From assembly GCA_039636865.1 (NCBI GenBank), contig CP144172.1, positions 496,001 through 560,000 on the forward strand: DNA of 64,000 nucleotides, in the 5' to 3' direction. The position numbers and the translations under genes were made by a program. The stretch is from Dermatophilaceae bacterium Sec6.4 (GTDB lineage Bacteria; Actinomycetota; Actinomycetes; Actinomycetales; Dermatophilaceae). The notes below the pieces were generated by a model that was not told where the DNA came from, did not search any database, and worked only from the letters and a program-made list of their open reading frames with translations. This document shows positions 38,290 through 46,938 of the stretch, one piece after another. Position 1 is the stretch's first letter. Each line of letters opens with the position of its first letter.

Positions 38290-39537
38290 ATGTCCGAAGG
38301 CGTCACTGAAGCTCTTATCGCCGAACTGGATCGCGAACTGGCGCAGGCGGACCTCGACCTGACCCGTCGATACCCTGGTGACCGGGTGGACCGTGCGCCG
38401 ATCCACACCGTCTACGTTCCCGCCGATCGGTACGACGCCGGAACACCCGCCGCCTGGGGCAACGAGGCCCTGAGCCTGCTGGACCGTTATGCGCCCTCTG
38501 CCGATGACCTGGCCGGGTTGGTCGGGATGGCACCCGAACGCGTCGCTGACGTCTACGACCGGTTGCGCGCCAAATTGGAACGGGAGCCCATCGAAGACCT
38601 CCGGGTGGACTTCGAGGACGGCTACGGCCGCCGCGCCGACGACGTGGAGGACTCCGACCTGGCGGCTGCGCTCGCCTCCTACGGGAGCCAGCACGCCGAT
38701 GGCACCCGACCGGCGTGGTGGGGCATCCGCTTCAAGGCGTTCGAGGGTCCCACCCGCGAGCGTGGAGTGCGCACGCTGGTCGCCTTCCTGGAAGCCACCT
38801 GCACCGGCGGGCAGGTGCCCGCCGGGCTGACCCTGACGTTGCCGAAGGTCACCTCTGTTGAGCAGGTCGCCGCGATGGCGCTCGCGCTGGATCGCATCGA
38901 ACCAGCCCTCGGCCTGGCCGATCACGCGCTTGGTTTCGAGATCCAGATCGAGACCGCCCAGGCAATCCTCGCGGCGGACGGACGCGCCGCCGTCGCCCAG
39001 ATGGTGCATGCATCCGACGGCCGGGCGACCGCTCTGGTCTACGGCACCTTCGACTACAGCGCCGGGCTCGGCGTTGCCGCGCCGTACCAGTCTGCGGATC
39101 ACCCGGTCGCCGACCATGCGAAGGCCGTCATGCAGGTGGCTGCTGCGCAGACCGGCGTCACGGTGTCGGACGGCTCTACGAACGTCGTGGATTTCTCATC
39201 CGTCGAGGCGGCCGGGGCCACCTGGACGCTGCACAGCGAGCTGGTCACGCGCTCACTGGTGCAGGGGATCTACCAGGGTTGGGACATGTGCCCGGGTCAC
39301 CTGGTTTCGCGCTATCTCGCGACCTACCTGTTCTTCCGCGAGGCGATGCGTCCGGCGGCGGCCAGGCTCGCGGCATACGTCGGCAAGGTCGAGGGTGGCG
39401 TGATGGATGAGCCCGCTACCGCGAGGATGCTCGCCTTCGCATTGTTGCGCGGGGTGCGCTGTGGCGCTGTCGATGAGTCCGAGGTGCTCGAGCTCGCCGG
39501 GCTGAGCGTCGAAGAACTCGCCGCGATGACCCGCTGA
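38290..39537 (+). CDS. CitE/HpcH-like TIM-barrel aldolase family protein (DUF6986-like)
   Basis: The 415-aa protein resembles the citrate lyase beta/HpcH aldolase superfamily: RVDFEDGYG (about residue 117) corresponds to the DxED metal site, LTLPKVTSVEQV and GFEIQIETAQAIL to the KxE-containing strands, and VYGTFDYSAGLGV to a later active-site loop. It is too short and differently patterned for malate synthase A or G. I believe it belongs to the actinobacterial DUF6986 group, often found with ureide genes. A C-C bond lyase or synthase step on glyoxylate is inference. ATG at 38290 with GAAGGAG upstream. Confidence 0.75.
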   Translation: MSEGVTEALIAELDRELAQADLDLTRRYPGDRVDRAPIHTVYVPADRYDAGTPAAWGNEALSLLDRYAPSADDLAGLVGMAPERVADVYDRLRAKLEREPIEDLRVDFEDGYGRRADDVEDSDLAAALASYGSQHADGTRPAWWGIRFKAFEGPTRERGVRTLVAFLEATCTGGQVPAGLTLTLPKVTSVEQVAAMALALDRIEPALGLADHALGFEIQIETAQAILAADGRAAVAQMVHASDGRATALVYGTFDYSAGLGVAAPYQSADHPVADHAKAVMQVAAAQTGVTVSDGSTNVVDFSSVEAAGATWTLHSELVTRSLVQGIYQGWDMCPGHLVSRYLATYLFFREAMRPAAARLAAYVGKVEGGVMDEPATARMLAFALLRGVRCGAVDESEVLELAGLSVEELAAMTR

Positions 39538-39549
39538 GGGAGCCTCTAA

Positions 39550-39605
39550 CGAAAGTTGTGTGAACGGGTGCGCTCCATCGAGCGCACCCGTTCACACAAC
39601 TTTCG
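39550..39605. repeat. Left flanking palindrome of DUF559 gene
   Basis: A perfect 26-bp inverted repeat (arm begins CGAAAGTTGTGTGAACGGGT) with the 4-nt loop CATC lies 12 nt after the aldolase stop. It can act as a terminator, but a homologous palindrome at 40661-40714 shows that it is a repeated element. Confidence 0.9.
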
Positions 39606-39693
39606 TCGTTCCCGTTGTCCACACCCCTAGACATCATCCACACCTCCGGTGGTTCACGACGACGAAACTCGGCGCGGTGAGCAGGGTGCGTAG

Positions 39694-40653
39694 ATGAGCA
39701 CATCTGAGCGCATCGTGTCGACACCGCTTTCACTTCCGCTCCCGGGCTGTGGTCGCCGAAAGTTTCGCGCCGAGGTGACCAGGCAGCTGGCAGAACTGCA
39801 GGATGGCGTGTGCTCGCGGACACAACTGCGCGCCCTCGGGGTCACGCGCGACGATGTACGTCATGAGGTAGCTGCCGGACGATGGGGCATCGCGGGCGCT
39901 CAAACGGTCCAGTTGAGCACGGGTGGCGCGACGGCAGGTTGGCGAAGCGCGATCTGGGAGACGCGCGGGGATGCGCGGTTGGATGGAGTGACGGCGTTAC
40001 TGGCCGCAGGCCTGACCGGTTGGAACGAAGATGTCGTGCACCTCAGTGTGATGGCCGGAAGTCGTGTTCGGCCAGTGCCCGGAGTCCACATCCATCAGCT
40101 TCGATCTCGCGAGAACGACGTCGTCGGGGACCCACCCCGCACGAGCATCGACTGGGCAGCGCTGCGGGCAGCATCCTGGGCATCAAGTGACCGAGCGGCA
40201 ACGACACTGCTGGCGATGGCGGTTCAGCAACGTCTCACCACCGCTGCGCGGTTGCGCCGACTGCTCGAGGAAGCGCCCGCCATCCACCGCGTCGCGCACC
40301 TGCGTGTCGTCGTGCGGGATATCGCGGGTGGCGCGCAGGCCCTCTCCGAGATCGATTTTGCTCGACTCTGTAGGCAGCATGGACTCCCGGAACCGAGCCG
40401 GCAAGTCCCGCGAAGTGGGCCGGGTGGTCGGATCTACCTGGATGCCGAATGGCCGACATACGGGGTGGTCGTGGAGATCGACGGTTCCCAGCATCGCGCG
40501 GGTCTGGCGACGGTGAGTGATGCGCTGCGCGATAACCACCTCACGATCCACGGCTCCAGAGTGCTGCGAATTCCGGTGCTCGGGCTGCGAGTGGAACCGG
40601 AAGCATTCTTGGCGCAACTCGGGGAAGCGCTGCGGCGGGGCGGTTGGAGTTGA
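39694..40653 (+). CDS. AbiEi-like N-terminal / DUF559 (Vsr-like nuclease) protein
   Basis: The 319-aa protein has an N-terminal winged-helix segment (FRAEVTRQLAELQDGVCSRT, LGVTRDDVRHEVAAGRW) like the AbiEi antitoxin domain, a middle helical region, and a C-terminal DUF559 domain related to Vsr endonuclease. The putative PD-(D/E)XK residues are E in LSEIDFARLC, D in YLDAEWP and E/D in VVVEIDGSQH. Such proteins are common orphans in actinobacteria with unknown function. The gene is flanked by two homologous palindromes. Its ribosome binding site is weak (GCAGGG). Confidence 0.85.
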   Translation: MSTSERIVSTPLSLPLPGCGRRKFRAEVTRQLAELQDGVCSRTQLRALGVTRDDVRHEVAAGRWGIAGAQTVQLSTGGATAGWRSAIWETRGDARLDGVTALLAAGLTGWNEDVVHLSVMAGSRVRPVPGVHIHQLRSRENDVVGDPPRTSIDWAALRAASWASSDRAATTLLAMAVQQRLTTAARLRRLLEEAPAIHRVAHLRVVVRDIAGGAQALSEIDFARLCRQHGLPEPSRQVPRSGPGGRIYLDAEWPTYGVVVEIDGSQHRAGLATVSDALRDNHLTIHGSRVLRIPVLGLRVEPEAFLAQLGEALRRGGWS

Positions 40654-40660
40654 CCGCACA

Positions 40661-40714
40661 CGAAGTTGTGTGAACGGGTGCGCCGTATTGAGCGCGCTGG
40701 TTCACACAACTTCG
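40661..40714. repeat. Right flanking palindrome of DUF559 gene
   Basis: The outer arms CGAAGTTGTGTGAAC and GTTCACACAACTTCG pair perfectly over 15 bp, with a degenerate inner stem. It shares GTTGTGTGAACGGGTGCGC with the left element and lies 8 nt after the DUF559 stop. Confidence 0.9.
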
Positions 40715-40768
40715 GTTGGGATATATGCAGGCAGGGGTTTACGTGTGGCGCTGGCCACGCTATTCTGA

Positions 40769-40792
40769 ATCGCGGAATACAAATTCCACGAT
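40769..40792. promoter_or_regulatory. Operator of hyi-glxR-gcl-glxK-allB (purine regulon site 4)
   Basis: ATCGCGGAATACAAATTCCACGAT has TCG/CGA outer and GGAA/TTCC inner symmetry. It is 21 nt before the hyi ATG and shares CGGAA-N6-TTCCAC with sites 2 and 3. Confidence 0.75.
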
Positions 40793-40813
40793 ACGAAAGT
40801 TTGAGGACTGCCG

Positions 40814-41746
40814 ATGGCGACGACCCGTTACGCGGTGAACATCTCGATCCTGTTCACCGAACTGCCCTTTCTGGAGCGCCCGGCAGCCGCCCGCGCGGCC
40901 GGGTTCGATGCCATCGAGAGTTGGTGGCCGTGGAGCACTGCGACGCCGACACAGGAAGAGCAGGACGCGTTCGTCACCGCTGTACAGGACGCCGGCGTCC
41001 AGCTCATCGGGTTGAACTTCTTCGCTGGTGACATGCCCGGTGGGGACCGCGGTCTGGTCAGCTGGGTAGAGCGGCAGGACGAGTTCGCCGAGAACATTCC
41101 TGTCGTGGTCGACCTCGGTCGACGACTGGACTGCCACGCGTTCAATGCGCTGTACGGCAACCGCATCGATGCGGGCGGACCCAATGACGGCTCTGCTCTC
41201 GAAGCAGACGAAGCCGCAGTGTTGGCGCTCGCAGCGGCCGGTCGCGCTGTCGCAGAGATCGATGGCGTCGTGCTGATCGAGCCGGTCAGCGGGACCCCGG
41301 CCTACCCGCTCAAGACCGCCGACGACGTCTTCGCGGTCATCGACCGGGTCCACTCCGAGACCGGTGTGGACAACCTGGAGTTCCTCTGCGACCTCTACCA
41401 CCTTGCGGTCAACGGCGACGATCTCGACGCCGTCATCGAGAAGTACGGCGACCGCGTGGGTCACGTGCAGATCGCCGACAACCCCGGCCGCGGCGAGCCC
41501 GGCACCGGCGGCCTGGACCTGCCGGCCTATATCTGGCGCCTGCAGGCTGCGGGCTACGACGGATATGTCGCTCTGGAGTACAAGACGACCTCCACCACCG
41601 AAGCCGGCTTGGACCAGTGGCTGCCCCGCGCGGCCCGCAGCAGCATCGCGACCGGCCTCGAGGGTGGCGCGACGGGCAGCAGCTCCGTAACCACAGACAA
41701 CACAGACAGCAACAGCACCGACAACAAGGAAGCGAGCTCCGAATGA
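40814..41746 (+). CDS. hyi: Hydroxypyruvate isomerase family protein
   Basis: The 310-aa TIM-barrel protein matches Hyi (ISILFTELPFLERPAAARAA, AIESWWPW, LIGLNFFAGDMPGGDRG, LCDLYHL, HVQIADNPGRGEPGTG). It would interconvert hydroxypyruvate and tartronate semialdehyde. The C-terminus carries an extra Ser/Thr/Asn-rich tail of about 35 residues, unusual for the family. It is the first gene of the glyoxylate-assimilation operon and overlaps glxR by ATGA. Confidence 0.92.
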   Translation: MATTRYAVNISILFTELPFLERPAAARAAGFDAIESWWPWSTATPTQEEQDAFVTAVQDAGVQLIGLNFFAGDMPGGDRGLVSWVERQDEFAENIPVVVDLGRRLDCHAFNALYGNRIDAGGPNDGSALEADEAAVLALAAAGRAVAEIDGVVLIEPVSGTPAYPLKTADDVFAVIDRVHSETGVDNLEFLCDLYHLAVNGDDLDAVIEKYGDRVGHVQIADNPGRGEPGTGGLDLPAYIWRLQAAGYDGYVALEYKTTSTTEAGLDQWLPRAARSSIATGLEGGATGSSSVTTDNTDSNSTDNKEASSE

Positions 41747-42627
41747 GCACCCGTATTGCCTTCATCGGCATGGGAATCATGGGCAGCCCGATGGCCGTCC
41801 ACCTGCAGAATGCAGGACACCAGGTCACCGGTTTCGACCACAACCCGGACAAGATCCAGCCCCTCGTCGACGCGGGCGGCAAGGCCGTCACCTCGGCTGC
41901 CGACGCAGTGCGTGACGCTGAAGTCATCGCCGTGATGGTGCCGGACAGTCCGCATGTCGCTTCTGTGCTGCAGGACGAGGGGGGCGTCTATGACAGCGCT
42001 CCCGCCGGTGCGTTGATCATCGACTTCTCTTCGATCCGCCCCGATGTCACCGTCGATCTGGCAACGGAGGCCAAGGGCAAGGGCTTCCGCATCCTGGATG
42101 CTCCCGTGTCCGGTGGCGAGGCCGGCGCCAAGAACGCCGCGCTGTCGATCATGGTCGGCGGTTCTGCTGAGGACTTCGCAACCGCCAAGCCGCTGTTGGA
42201 CGTGGTCGGTAAGACCGTCGTGCACGTCGGCCCGTCCGGCTCCGGCCAGACCGTGAAGGCTGCGAACCAGCTCATCGTCGCCATCAATATCGAGGCCGTT
42301 GCGGAAGCGCTGGTCTTCCTCGAGGCCTACGGCGTCGACACCGAAGCCGCGCTCGACGTCCTCGGTGGCGGACTGGCCGGCAGTGCCGTGCTGAATCAGA
42401 AGCGCGGCAACATGACCTCGCGCAGCTTCGACCCGGGGTTCCGGATCGACCTGCATCACAAGGACATGGGCATTGTCACCTCCGCTGCACGTGAGGCCGG
42501 TGTGGTCCTGCCGCTCGGCGCACTCGCGGCCCAGTTGGTCGCCTCGGTGCGCGCCAACGGTGGCGGCAATCTTGACCACTCCGCTCTGCTCAAGGGCGTC
42601 GAACTACTTTCCGGAGGTTCCAAATGA
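41743..42627 (+). CDS. glxR: 2-hydroxy-3-oxopropionate (tartronate semialdehyde) reductase
   Basis: The 294-aa NAD(P)H-dependent enzyme reduces tartronate semialdehyde to D-glycerate. The N-terminal Rossmann motif is [15 protein letters not shown], the substrate motif [11 protein letters not shown], and the catalytic Lys lies in [12 protein letters not shown]. The ATG overlaps the hyi stop, with AAGGA in front. The stop overlaps the gcl start. Confidence 0.94.
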   Translation: MSTRIAFIGMGIMGSPMAVHLQNAGHQVTGFDHNPDKIQPLVDAGGKAVTSAADAVRDAEVIAVMVPDSPHVASVLQDEGGVYDSAPAGALIIDFSSIRPDVTVDLATEAKGKGFRILDAPVSGGEAGAKNAALSIMVGGSAEDFATAKPLLDVVGKTVVHVGPSGSGQTVKAANQLIVAINIEAVAEALVFLEAYGVDTEAALDVLGGGLAGSAVLNQKRGNMTSRSFDPGFRIDLHHKDMGIVTSAAREAGVVLPLGALAAQLVASVRANGGGNLDHSALLKGVELLSGGSK

Positions 42628-44402
42628 CCCTTATGCGTGCGGTTGACGCCGCCTGTCTGATCATGGAGAAGGAAGGCGCCACTCAGCTGTTCGGGTTGCC
42701 CGGCGCCGCGATCAACCCCTTCTACAGCGCGGTCCGTGACCACGGTGGCTTCCAGCACGTGCTGGCCCGTCACGTCGAGGCTGCGTCGCACATGGCCGAG
42801 GGGTACACCCGCGCTGCCGCCGGCAACATCGGTGTGTGTGTCGGCACCTCGGGTCCCGCGGGCACCGACATGATCACCGGTCTGTACTCCGCCTCCGCGG
42901 ACTCGATCCCGATCCTGTGCCTGACCGGTCAGGCACCCGTCGCCAAGCTGGCCAAGGAAGACTTCCAGGCCGTTGACATCGCTTCGATCGCCGCCCCGGT
43001 CACCAAGTGGTCGGTGACCGTCATGAGTGCAGGACAGGTGCCCGGCACCTTCCAGAAGGCGTTCCACCTGATGCGCTCCGGCCGTCCCGGTCCCGTCCTG
43101 ATCGACCTCCCGATCGATGTGCAGATGGCGCAGATCGAGTTCGATATCGACACCTACGAGCCGATGGTCGTCACTCCGCCGAAGGCCACCGCCAAGCAGG
43201 CGCAGCACATCCTGGACATGCTGGCTGCAGCAGAGCGTCCGCTGATCGTCGCCGGTGGTGGAATCGTCAACGCCGATGCTGCCGAGGAGCTCGTTGCATT
43301 TGCCGAGCTGACCGGTATCCCGGTCATCCCGACCCTGATGGGCTGGGGCACGATTCCCGATGACCACCCGCTGATGGCCGGCATGGTCGGGCTGCAGACA
43401 AGTCACCGTTACGGCAACGAGACGATGCTCGCCGCCGACTTCGTGCTCGGTATCGGCAACCGGTGGGCCAACCGCCACACCGGTGGCATCGACACCTACA
43501 CCGAAGGCCGCAAGTTCGTACATATCGACATCGAGCCGACGCAGATCGGGCGGGTCTTCTCGCCCGACTACAGCGTCGTGTCCGACGCCGGCGCCGCATT
43601 GCGTCAGCTCGTCGAGACCGGCACGGGCGCCCAGCTGCCCGACCGCTCGGCGTGGGCGAAGGAGTGCCGTGAGCGTCGCGCTCAGGGTCAGCGCAAGACC
43701 AACTTCGATGTCATGCCGATCAAGCCGCAGCGCGTCTATCAGGAGATGAACGCCGCATTCGGCACGGACGCGACCTACGTCTCGACCATCGGCCTCTCGC
43801 AGATCCAGGCGGCGCAGTTGCTGCACGTCTACCACCCCCGGCACTGGATCAACGCCGGTCAGGCCGGCCCGCTGGGCTGGACGCTGCCCGCAGCGCTCGG
43901 TGTCGCCACCGCGAGCCCGAACGCCAACGTGATCGCCCTGTCCGGTGACTACGACTTCCAGTTCCTGATCGAGGAACTCGCCGTCGGCGCGCAGTTCAAC
44001 ATCCCCTACATCCATGTGGTCGTGAACAACGCCTACCTCGGCCTGATCCGGCAGAGTCAGCGCGGATTCAGCATGGACTACTGCGTGCAGCTGGCCTTTG
44101 ACAATGTCAACGCCGATGACGAGGAAGCCACCCACAACAGCTACGGCGTGGACCACATCAAGGTCGCACAGGGCATGGGCTGCAAGGCGATCCGGGTGAC
44201 TGAGCCCGACAAGATCGCCCAGGGTCTGGAAGATGCGAAGAAGCTGCGCGACGAGTACCGGGTGCCGGTGATCGTCGAGATCATCCTGGAGCGCGTCACC
44301 AATGTGTCGATGGGCACCGAGCTGGACAACGTCGTTGAGTTCGAGGAACTCGCCGCCCGCGGCGAGGACGCGCCCACCGCTTCAGTGTCGATGCTGGACT
44401 GA
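42624..44402 (+). CDS. gcl: Glyoxylate carboligase
   Basis: The 592-aa thiamine-diphosphate enzyme joins two glyoxylate molecules to tartronate semialdehyde and CO2. The usual ThDP glutamate is replaced by valine (V51 in ARHVEAAS), a hallmark of Gcl. The [17 protein letters not shown] segment is the ThDP/Mg2+ motif of the C-terminal domain, and [19 protein letters not shown] fits the family. It overlaps glxR by ATGA and is 2 nt from glxK. Confidence 0.96.
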   Translation: MTLMRAVDAACLIMEKEGATQLFGLPGAAINPFYSAVRDHGGFQHVLARHVEAASHMAEGYTRAAAGNIGVCVGTSGPAGTDMITGLYSASADSIPILCLTGQAPVAKLAKEDFQAVDIASIAAPVTKWSVTVMSAGQVPGTFQKAFHLMRSGRPGPVLIDLPIDVQMAQIEFDIDTYEPMVVTPPKATAKQAQHILDMLAAAERPLIVAGGGIVNADAAEELVAFAELTGIPVIPTLMGWGTIPDDHPLMAGMVGLQTSHRYGNETMLAADFVLGIGNRWANRHTGGIDTYTEGRKFVHIDIEPTQIGRVFSPDYSVVSDAGAALRQLVETGTGAQLPDRSAWAKECRERRAQGQRKTNFDVMPIKPQRVYQEMNAAFGTDATYVSTIGLSQIQAAQLLHVYHPRHWINAGQAGPLGWTLPAALGVATASPNANVIALSGDYDFQFLIEELAVGAQFNIPYIHVVVNNAYLGLIRQSQRGFSMDYCVQLAFDNVNADDEEATHNSYGVDHIKVAQGMGCKAIRVTEPDKIAQGLEDAKKLRDEYRVPVIVEIILERVTNVSMGTELDNVVEFEELAARGEDAPTASVSMLD

Positions 44403-44404
44403 GC

Positions 44405-45517
44405 ATGCGCATCGTCGTCGCCGTCGACAAGTTCAAAGGGTCCCTCTCCGCGCAGGAAGCTGCGTCCTACATCGCCGCGGGTCTGCACAGCGTGGACCCT
44501 GCGATCGAGGTGGTCACCGCACCGGTGGCCGACGGCGGCGACGGCACGGTGGACGCGGCTGTCGCTGCCGGGTTCGAGCGGCGTGAAGTCGCCGTCTGCG
44601 GCCCGACCGGCGAAGCCGTGCAGGCGCTGTACGCCCGACAAGGCGGTACGGCAGTGGTCGAGCTCGCGAACTCCTGCGGCATTCAGCTACTGCCGGGTGG
44701 CGTGCTCGTCCCGATGACGTCCTCGAGTCGCGGACTGGGTGAGGTCATGGCCGCGGCCCTCGACGACGGGTGCACGCGGCTCGTAGTCGGTGTCGGCGGA
44801 AGTGCCAGCACCGACGGTGGCGCGGGCATGCTGACAGCCCTCGGTGCACTCATCCTCACCGCGTCCGGTGAGCCTGTAGCGGCCGGTGGAGCCGGGTTGG
44901 CGAGCGTGCACAGCGTGGATCTGTCCGGTGTGCACCCGCGCCTCGCGCAGGTCCGTCTCGAGTTGGCCAGTGATGTGGACAATCCGTTGACCGGCGAGCA
45001 TGGCGCGGCAGCGACGTACGGCCCACAGAAGGGTGCGAGCGCCACGCAGGTGCAGGACCTCGATGCTGCCCTGACCCACTTCGCGGCGGTCGCGGACCCG
45101 GCACTTGCCGATCTGGCCGGTGCCGGCGCAGCCGGGGGTGCGGGATACGCAGCGCTGTTGCTCGGAGCGCAGTTGCGGTCGGGGATCGCGGTGATGCTGG
45201 AGATCAACGGTTTTGCCGGGAGGCTGGTCGGGGCCGACCTGGTGATCACCGGCGAAGGGTCGTTGGACGCGCAGAGCCTGCGCGGGAAGGCGCCGATGGG
45301 CGTGGCGCAGGCGGCTCACGCCGAACGTATCCCCGTCGTGGCGCTCGCCGGGCGGGTGGTCGTGACGGCGCAGGAACTGCACGCCGCCCACATCGACACC
45401 GCGTACGCGTTGACCGATATCGAATCCGATGTGCAAGCGTGTATGACCAATGCCGGGCCGCTGCTGGAGCGACGCGCGGCCGATCTCATGACAGACCTGC
45501 GACGGAGAACACAATGA
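44405..45517 (+). CDS. glxK: Glycerate kinase
   Basis: The 370-aa GarK/GlxK-type kinase phosphorylates D-glycerate (usually at C2) for entry into glycolysis. Signatures are VAVDKFKGSLSAQEAA, PVADGGDGTVDA, GVGGSASTDGGAGML and DLVITGEGSLDAQSLRGK. The stop overlaps the allB ATG. It completes the route from glyoxylate to central metabolism. Confidence 0.94.
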   Translation: MRIVVAVDKFKGSLSAQEAASYIAAGLHSVDPAIEVVTAPVADGGDGTVDAAVAAGFERREVAVCGPTGEAVQALYARQGGTAVVELANSCGIQLLPGGVLVPMTSSSRGLGEVMAAALDDGCTRLVVGVGGSASTDGGAGMLTALGALILTASGEPVAAGGAGLASVHSVDLSGVHPRLAQVRLELASDVDNPLTGEHGAAATYGPQKGASATQVQDLDAALTHFAAVADPALADLAGAGAAGGAGYAALLLGAQLRSGIAVMLEINGFAGRLVGADLVITGEGSLDAQSLRGKAPMGVAQAAHAERIPVVALAGRVVVTAQELHAAHIDTAYALTDIESDVQACMTNAGPLLERRAADLMTDLRRRTQ

Positions 45518-46875
45518 CCAACGGTGCCAACCACTTCGATCGGATCTTTGTCGCGCAGCGGGTAATCACCGGCGGTCGCGAACAGGCGGCTGCAGTCGGC
45601 GTTCGCGACGGCTGCATCGCTGCCGTCGAGCAGGGCGATGCTCCCGCCGACTGGAGCGGTGAGCGTATCGAGCTGGCCGACGACGAGGTGCTGTTGCCGG
45701 GCATGGTCGATACCCATGTACACGTCAATGAGCCCGGCCGGACCGACTGGGAGGGTTTCGAGTCCGCGACCAGCGCCGCGCTGACCGGCGGTACCACCAC
45801 GCTGCTGGACATGCCGCTCAACAGCCTGCCCCCGACCACGACGCTCGAAGCGCTGCACATCAAGATGGATGCGGCACGAGGCCAGTGTCGGATGGACGTG
45901 GGTTTCTGGGGTGGCGCGGTGCCCGGCAATATCGAGGATCTCAAGCCGCTGCACGAAGCGGGTGTTTTCGGTTTCAAGTGTTTTCTGATCGACTCCGGGG
46001 TGCCGGAGTTCCCGCCGCTGTCGCGCGATGAGCTGATTGCCTACCTGCAGCGCCTGGAGCCGCTCGGTGCGTTGATGATCGTGCACGCCGAAGACCCGGA
46101 CGTCATCGCTGCCGCACCCCAGCTCGGCGGCCGCAGGTACTCCGACTTCGTGGCCTCCCGACCGGACCAGAGCGAGGTGTCCGCCATCGCGACGGTGATC
46201 GACGCCGTCCGCCGCACAGGTGCTCGCGCGCACATCCTGCACCTGTCCAGCGCGGCGGCACTGCCCCAGTTGCGGGCCGCCAAGGCCGAAGGTCTGCCGA
46301 TCACCGTCGAGACCTGTCCGCACTACCTGACGTTCGCCGCCGAGACGATCCGCGACGGCTCGACTGCACATAAATGCTGCCCGCCGATCCGCAGCGCAGC
46401 CAATCAGGCGCAACTGTGGGAAGCGTTGCAGGACGGCACGATCGACATCATCGTCAGCGACCACTCACCCTGCACCATCGACCTCAAACAGCTCGAGACC
46501 GGTGATCTGGGCACCGCCTGGGGCGGGGTTGCATCGGTCGAGGTCGCGCTGCGTGCCGTCTGGAGCGGTGCCCGCGAACGCGGTATCGACCTCGCTCAGG
46601 TGGTGGCCTGGATGAGTACCCGCCCCGCCGAGATCGTCGACCTGACCGACCGGGGCGCCATCGAGGTCGGGCGCCGCGCCGATCTGGTTGCGTTCGCGCC
46701 GCGGGACAGCGTCGTCATCGACGCGCAGCGGCTGCTGCACAAGAACAAGCTCAGCGCCTACGACGGTGTCACGCTCTATGGCGCGGCCCGGCGGGTGTGG
46801 TTGGGCGGTCAGGACTGCAGTACCGACGCCGCGGAGGGTCAATTCGTGGCACGCGGCGCAGGTACGGCCGACTGA
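45514..46875 (+). CDS. allB: Allantoinase
   Basis: The 453-aa amidohydrolase opens allantoin to allantoate. Metal ligands are visible in MVDTHVHVNEPGRT, the carboxylated Lys in GFKCFLIDSG, His in MIVHAEDP and HILHLSSA, and Asp in IVSDHSPC. The ATG at 45514 overlaps the glxK stop; further in-frame codons lie inside glxK. It is the last gene of the operon; no allantoate-degrading gene follows. Confidence 0.95.
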   Translation: MTNGANHFDRIFVAQRVITGGREQAAAVGVRDGCIAAVEQGDAPADWSGERIELADDEVLLPGMVDTHVHVNEPGRTDWEGFESATSAALTGGTTTLLDMPLNSLPPTTTLEALHIKMDAARGQCRMDVGFWGGAVPGNIEDLKPLHEAGVFGFKCFLIDSGVPEFPPLSRDELIAYLQRLEPLGALMIVHAEDPDVIAAAPQLGGRRYSDFVASRPDQSEVSAIATVIDAVRRTGARAHILHLSSAAALPQLRAAKAEGLPITVETCPHYLTFAAETIRDGSTAHKCCPPIRSAANQAQLWEALQDGTIDIIVSDHSPCTIDLKQLETGDLGTAWGGVASVEVALRAVWSGARERGIDLAQVVAWMSTRPAEIVDLTDRGAIEVGRRADLVAFAPRDSVVIDAQRLLHKNKLSAYDGVTLYGAARRVWLGGQDCSTDAAEGQFVARGAGTAD

Positions 46876-46938
46876 GCACTGAACGGGAGTGGTCGGCGCT
46901 CTCAGCCAACGCTCGGTCGGTGCTGGTACTTTCTCCGG

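Larger units (their letters stand above)
39550..40714. mobile_element. Candidate palindrome-bounded unit carrying a Vsr-like nuclease gene
   Basis: One DUF559 gene is bounded by two homologous long palindromes and separates the aldolase gene from the hyi operon, which share the same operator type. The arrangement recalls REP-associated transposase units, but no target-site duplication or known transposase is visible. The mobile nature is a hypothesis. Confidence 0.35.

Noticed and set aside
38290..39537. Malate synthase
   Set aside because: The position in a glyoxylate cluster suggests it, but the protein is only 415 aa and shows CitE/HpcH-type motifs, not the AceB/GlcB signature.
39550..40714. 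CRISPR repeat or classical IS with terminal inverted repeats
   Set aside because: There are only two palindromes and no spacers; each is itself a hairpin, and no DDE or tyrosine transposase is encoded.
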